NCBI GenBank assembly: GCA_036344135.1
Contig: JAYYUG010000097.1
Location: forward strand, 1-64,000
DNA length: 64,000 bases
Direction: 5' to 3'
From: GCA-002731945 sp036344135
GTDB taxonomy: Bacteria; Pseudomonadota; Alphaproteobacteria; MED-G09
The notes below the pieces were generated by a model that searched no databases, had not been told where the DNA came from, and worked only from the letters and a program-made list of their open reading frames with translations. Position numbers and translations under genes: made by a program. Below are positions 60,664-64,000 of the stretch, in pieces. Each line of letters starts with the position of its first letter. The first letter of the stretch is position 1.

Positions 60664-61608
60664 TTATTTAGATGTTTTAATAAAAGAAAAATTAAAGTCT
60701 TGATCTCTTTTAAGAACAATATCCGCAAAACTTGGCATCTCTTCCAAAATATAACGCGTTAATCTTTCATAGTGCATGACAAACCTCCAAACCTCTTCTT
60801 TTGTCATAATCTTTTTCTTTAATTCTGGATCAGCGAGAGTTTTAGCAAGAGTTTTCTCTTGTATCCACCTACTTTCGTATACATGCTCCATACTTGGGAC
60901 CTTAATCATTAATAGAATATCGAATCTATTAAACAATACCTGGTAGTTTCCACTTAATTCTTTATTGCTCCATTTTGACCAAAAACCTTCTGGGTCTTCC
61001 TCCTCCTCCAATTTATTCATTGGTGGTTTCCAATTTTCTGTTGAGATTGGTTTAGACCCAACGCACCAGCCATCAAAAAAAATAAAATCAGGTCTCCCCT
61101 TATATTTAGCCCAGGTATCCTTTGGTGTATGTCGATCCAAAGGTTTTGAAAAAGCTGGAATAGATGTCAAAGTAGAAGAATCCGCGTTACATAAGGAATC
61201 CAGTGTATCCAAACCTAGTTGTATATCGTGGGTACCAGGAACTCCCCTTACTTGGCAAAGTGGGTGGATATTTTTAGCATCCTCCTCTCTTTCTTCTGGT
61301 GTTTTGTATATATCATCCAAAGAAAACCCTATTGTTTTTTTATCAAAACCTAGTTGAAGAACTAATTGTACAAATTCAGATAATGTGGTCTTTCCGGAAC
61401 CTTGTCCTCCTGTAAAACCTATAAAATGAGGGCCTTTCTTTCGTTCTAGGGAATTAAAATAAACCGCTAAGGGAATTACAATTTCTTTTAAGAAATACCT
61501 TGAGAAATTATCAATTTTTAAGCTGTTTGAAAGTTTTATGAGAGCTGACTCTGTTTTCTCGAGAATTTCACTACAAACAGGGCTATTTGGATCTGGAAAA
61601 GACATCAT
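60664..61608 (-). CDS. P-loop kinase, D-glycerate 3-kinase/YGR205w-like
   Basis: A 314-residue kinase. GFTGGQGSGKTTLSEFVQLVL near residue 65 is the Walker A loop, SLDDIY gives the catalytic Asp region, and FIFFDGWCVG the second conserved strand. This order matches the GLYK/YGR205w family that includes plant D-glycerate 3-kinase. It would phosphorylate glycerate or a related small acid. It is 15 nt downstream of a tiny membrane-protein gene on the same strand. Confidence 0.88.
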   Translation of the reverse strand: MMSFPDPNSPVCSEILEKTESALIKLSNSLKIDNFSRYFLKEIVIPLAVYFNSLERKKGPHFIGFTGGQGSGKTTLSEFVQLVLQLGFDKKTIGFSLDDIYKTPEEREEDAKNIHPLCQVRGVPGTHDIQLGLDTLDSLCNADSSTLTSIPAFSKPLDRHTPKDTWAKYKGRPDFIFFDGWCVGSKPISTENWKPPMNKLEEEEDPEGFWSKWSNKELSGNYQVLFNRFDILLMIKVPSMEHVYESRWIQEKTLAKTLADPELKKKIMTKEEVWRFVMHYERLTRYILEEMPSFADIVLKRDQDFNFSFIKTSK

Positions 61609-61623
61609 TACTCCTACTAATGA

Positions 61624-61797
61624 TTATTTCTCAGCGGCAATCCCTTTCTTCAAGGAACCTAATGCAATTACTGCTAACACAGTTAACAATAACCAAACTG
61701 ATTTGCTAGGAACAACTAAGACACTAGAAATTATTGCTGCTGCCCAAAGAATTGCTTGTGTAGTGATAATGTTCTTCAAAATAATTTTCCTTATCAT
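61624..61797 (-). CDS. 57-residue membrane protein
   Basis: A short frame from ATG at 61797 encodes MIRKIILKNIITTQAILWAA, then a hydrophobic helix, SKSVW, a second helix and the tail GSLKKGIAAEK. Two membrane helices, the basic start and end, and placement 15 nt before the kinase gene support a real gene. It is preceded only by an AT-rich region with a weak ribosome site. I recognise no family. A plus-strand frame over the same bases is less convincing. Confidence 0.55.
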   Translation of the reverse strand: MIRKIILKNIITTQAILWAAAIISSVLVVPSKSVWLLLTVLAVIALGSLKKGIAAEK

Positions 61798-61946
61798 TAA
61801 TTATATTTTATTCTAACGAAGCAGTACATATAATAAATAGATTGTGCTAAGTAAAGATCAATTTTGATTGTCTAAAAGATAAGAAGAAATATAATACATC
61901 AAGAGGAAGTATTTATTTATCTTCTTTTATAAATAGTTAATTTATC

Positions 61947-61975
61947 TTGATTTTGACATAATTATTTTTTATAGA
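61947..61975 (+). promoter_or_regulatory. Sigma-70-like promoter for the TonB-domain gene
   Basis: TTGATT (61947-61952) and TATAGA (61970-61975) are separated by 17 nt, about 45 nt before the ATG at 62020. A good ribosome site, AAGGAG at 62006-62011, follows. The rest of the 221-nt gap (61798-62019) is AT-rich with no other feature. Confidence 0.4.
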
Positions 61976-62019
61976 AACTGAAGTATGAATATTTTATTTC
62001 TACAGAAGGAGTAAATTAA

Positions 62020-62418
62020 ATGAAGTTAGAAAAGTTTAAAAACTTTCGATTTAAAGCCCTTTTAGCTGTACTTATATTTTCTTTTTCTTCTGTGAGCTCT
62101 TGGGCAGCAATCGTTGATATAGGATATGTTGGCGAAGATGAAACTGAAATCGAAATAACAAGAGGGTATTCCAAACAACCTACTTTCCCGAGAAAAGCAA
62201 TCAGACTCGGAAAAGAGGGATATGTAGTGGTCGAATTTGATATAGACACTGATGGTGCTGTTCTGGACCCCTATGTGGTCGTCGCAGTTCCCCAAGGAGT
62301 TTTTGAAAGAGCTGCAATTAAGGCTGTTAGAAAATGGGTTTATGAAGCTCCTACTTACAATGGTCAATCAGTTAAAGCCAATAACGTCCAAGTTAAATTA
62401 ACTTTTTCACTGAATTAA
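62020..62418 (+). CDS. TonB C-terminal-domain protein, signal-peptide form
   Basis: A 132-residue protein with a cleavable-looking signal peptide (about 12-30, ending SSWAA). Directly after it comes a TonB C-terminal domain: PTFPRKAIRLGKEGYVVVEFDIDTDG, then VFERAAIKAVRKWVYEAP, then NVQVKLTF. True TonB has an uncleaved anchor and a Pro-rich spacer; both are missing here. It may therefore be a periplasmic partner protein rather than an energy transducer. It is 44 nt upstream of the histidine kinase, with a perfect hairpin between them. Confidence 0.85.
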   Translation: MKLEKFKNFRFKALLAVLIFSFSSVSSWAAIVDIGYVGEDETEIEITRGYSKQPTFPRKAIRLGKEGYVVVEFDIDTDGAVLDPYVVVAVPQGVFERAAIKAVRKWVYEAPTYNGQSVKANNVQVKLTFSLN

Positions 62419-62424
62419 CTTATG

Positions 62425-62450
62425 AGATTGTTTGAATTTACAAACAATCT
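62425..62450. terminator. Perfect 10-bp hairpin between tonB-like and kinase genes
   Basis: AGATTGTTTG and CAAACAATCT pair perfectly around AATTTA, 7 nt past the TonB-type stop. The following AAGTTTAGCTT is only partly T-rich, so it may attenuate rather than stop transcription into the kinase gene. Confidence 0.6.
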
Positions 62451-62462
62451 AAGTTTAGCTTG

Positions 62463-64000
62463 ATGTCTATTAGGGCTCAGCTACTCTTATTTGTAGTTAT
62501 AGGTTACTTATTAATTGCCGTTGTCTTTTTCTTATCCACTCAAACTAGAGATTCGATTCAGCAAGATGCTGCTGGTGAGTCCTTGGTTGTTCTTTATGAA
62601 TCCGCCTGGTATCAGACATACAACAACACCTATGATTTAATGGGTCGTTGGTTACCTGGTTACGGCGAAAAAGGAAATATATGGGATCCCGATGACGAAA
62701 CATTTATAGATGAGGTAGATGCACAGGGAAAATATTTAAACCCAATATTCAATACGATAGAAAACAGATCATTGGGAGATCTTCAGTATCTAATTGAGTT
62801 TATCTTCGAAGAAGAGTTAGACGAAGGTGACTTGAGTTTTGTTATGGCTTATTTTCCCACTGGCGAAAGATTTTACTGTGGAAGCGCCTTAGATTTGCTT
62901 GGTATAGATCCTTGTAGCCCAAAAGCGAGACTAGGGTTTTTCTCATATCTCGACTCCTACATAAAAGATATTTCACAAAGACCTAAACAATCTACTCTCA
63001 AGATTCTTGATTCAGAAAACAAGCAGACAACAACTCTTAATCAAACTTATTCTTTTCCAATAAAGGTGAACAAAAAAACAATTGCTTTGATAGTTCTAGG
63101 GGTTGATGTACGAAAGGCAATTGAGGTTTTTGAAGATGAGTTTGAAGTAAGAACCGGTATAAAAACTCCTGAGGGTTTAATTTCCTTAGAGGAAGATTAT
63201 TCATCCGACGATTTGAATATCGAAGCAAGATACGGTATAGAAAATTACTCAGAGTTGGTTGCAAAGGCTAACCTTCTTATGGAATCGAAAGGAAGTAGAT
63301 ACAGCGACAAAGATTTTTCTCTTGGTACCTCAATTACTCTGTTACCTTTAAGTTCATATCTTTCCTCTGACAAGGCAGAATTATTTATTTTTAAAGATGA
63401 GAAGATCTCAATGGCTAGATCTTCTGAGGTTCTTACGAGAAGCTATATTATTGTAACTTTAATGCTTTTGCTTATTGTCTCTTTAACCTCATTCGTCACT
63501 TACCGGACATTCGGAGGTATAACAAGAGCAATTAAAGTTTTAGAAGGTCTTACAAAAGGTGATCATACTCAACAAATGCCAAAAAGATCAGGTCTGATGG
63601 CTTCTGAAAATGATGAAGTAGGTCAACTATCAACTGCTCTTCATAGCTATAGAGGTCATTTATTGGAGATGGAGGATATTAGAAAAGAACAAGCCCAAAG
63701 AAGAAAAGAAAGAGACAGAGTTATTATTGAGAAGATGTCTTTTCTAGCTGATCAACTAGAGGGAGACGCACAAAAACTTATTCTTGAGGATGTCGAAAAA
63801 ATGACAGAACTGGCAAAGAAGGGTGATGATGTGGACTCCGAAGAGGCATCAGTCGAATTAATGTCTCTAGCATTCTCTCGAATGTCTGATGAAGTAAATG
63901 CTTTGATCGCAGCAAGAACAACTGAGATGGAATCTTCCAGAGATGAAGCAAGGGACGCTAATGAAGAAAAGACAAGATTTTTCGCAAACATGAGTCATGA
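62463..64000 (+). CDS. Membrane sensor histidine kinase (C-terminus cut by window end)
   Basis: About 512 residues are visible from the ATG at 62463. There is a first helix at about 7-27, a periplasmic sensor region of roughly 300 residues with YESAWYQTYNNTYD and ARLGFFSYLDSYI, a second helix near 325-345, and a HAMP-like domain (FGGITRAIKVLEGLTKGDHTQ). A long acidic coiled coil leads to the phospho-acceptor H-box FFANMSHE at the very end. The ATPase domain and any receiver domain lie outside the window. The sensor domain is not one I recognise. It is the only regulatory protein seen. Confidence 0.9.
   Translation, partial: MSIRAQLLLFVVIGYLLIAVVFFLSTQTRDSIQQDAAGESLVVLYESAWYQTYNNTYDLMGRWLPGYGEKGNIWDPDDETFIDEVDAQGKYLNPIFNTIENRSLGDLQYLIEFIFEEELDEGDLSFVMAYFPTGERFYCGSALDLLGIDPCSPKARLGFFSYLDSYIKDISQRPKQSTLKILDSENKQTTTLNQTYSFPIKVNKKTIALIVLGVDVRKAIEVFEDEFEVRTGIKTPEGLISLEEDYSSDDLNIEARYGIENYSELVAKANLLMESKGSRYSDKDFSLGTSITLLPLSSYLSSDKAELFIFKDEKISMARSSEVLTRSYIIVTLMLLLIVSLTSFVTYRTFGGITRAIKVLEGLTKGDHTQQMPKRSGLMASENDEVGQLSTALHSYRGHLLEMEDIRKEQAQRRKERDRVIIEKMSFLADQLEGDAQKLILEDVEKMTELAKKGDDVDSEEASVELMSLAFSRMSDEVNALIAARTTEMESSRDEARDANEEKTRFFANMSH

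Noticed and set aside
61538..61816. 92-codon plus-strand frame
   Set aside because: It overlaps the start of the kinase gene and the 57-residue membrane-protein gene, both on the minus strand and with better coding character.

Overview
The window looks like chromosomal DNA from an AT-rich Gram-negative bacterium, most likely a marine gammaproteobacterium with a streamlined, low-GC genome. The pointers are two large TonB-dependent receptors, a LolCDE-like ABC module, a DUF1289 protein, a glutathione-dependent formaldehyde dehydrogenase, HflX, a YGR205w/D-glycerate-kinase-like kinase, and very short intergenic gaps. SAR86-like or similar oligotrophic marine lineages fit the gene content, but this is inference. 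I see no tRNA, rRNA, CRISPR array, prophage, integrase or intact insertion sequence. About 63 protein genes cover nearly all of the window. The only non-coding stretch approaching 300 bases is 28154-28445.

Layout. 1-2396: the start of an AtuA/DUF1446 gene cut by the window edge, and two small membrane proteins. 2414-13568: a long minus-strand run of amidohydrolase, crotonase, amidase, alpha/beta hydrolase, TonB receptor, VOC protein, secreted beta-propeller phytase and two GPH-type symporters. 13653-18176: a second amidohydrolase, a double-cupin protein, a bacterioferritin, a cytochrome P450 and a SnoaL-like protein. 18230-25972: a second TonB receptor, two Rieske oxygenases and an old-yellow-enzyme/FAD fusion. 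26013-28153: an AlkB-like membrane hydroxylase with truncated haemoglobin, a [2Fe-2S] ferredoxin and a tiny membrane protein, preceded by an unusually structured leader. 28446-41002: SDR, EthD, DUF1289, SnoaL, Baeyer-Villiger monooxygenase, a tight six-gene operon (MDR, cupin, enoyl-reductase-like, copper amine oxidase, GST, acyl-CoA dehydrogenase), GFA protein, haloalkane-dehalogenase-like hydrolase and another SnoaL protein. 41128-47710: desaturase, methyltransferase and a LolA/FtsX/FtsX/LolD/outer-membrane-barrel operon. 47796-60478: a third Rieske oxygenase, SDRs, aldo-keto reductase, metallo-beta-lactamase-fold hydrolase, HflX, quinone-oxidoreductase-like protein, DUF2855, a secreted double-VOC protein, class III alcohol dehydrogenase and a nucleoside phosphorylase. 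60664-64000: a kinase, a 57-residue membrane protein, a TonB-C-domain protein and a histidine kinase cut by the window end.

How the parts fit (inference). The window is an accessory catabolic region for small hydrophobic or N-/O-methylated organic compounds. TonB receptors and symporters would import substrate. P450, AlkB-like, Rieske and Baeyer-Villiger oxygenases would activate it. Amidase, amidohydrolases, alpha/beta hydrolases and dehalogenase would cleave it. SDR/MDR enzymes, crotonase, acyl-CoA dehydrogenase and enoyl-reductase-like proteins would feed the products to beta-oxidation. Glutathione enzymes (GST, GFA, class III ADH) would handle electrophiles and formaldehyde. No DNA-binding regulator is recognisable in the whole window; the only signalling gene is the kinase at the right edge.

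The most interesting items are the folded leader in front of the alkB-like gene, the AlkB-haemoglobin-ferredoxin operon with a His-to-Gln change in the third histidine box, the OYE-family fusion lacking one Fe-S cysteine between two Rieske oxygenases, and a decayed VOC gene copy sharing a perfect 53-nt repeat with its intact neighbour.
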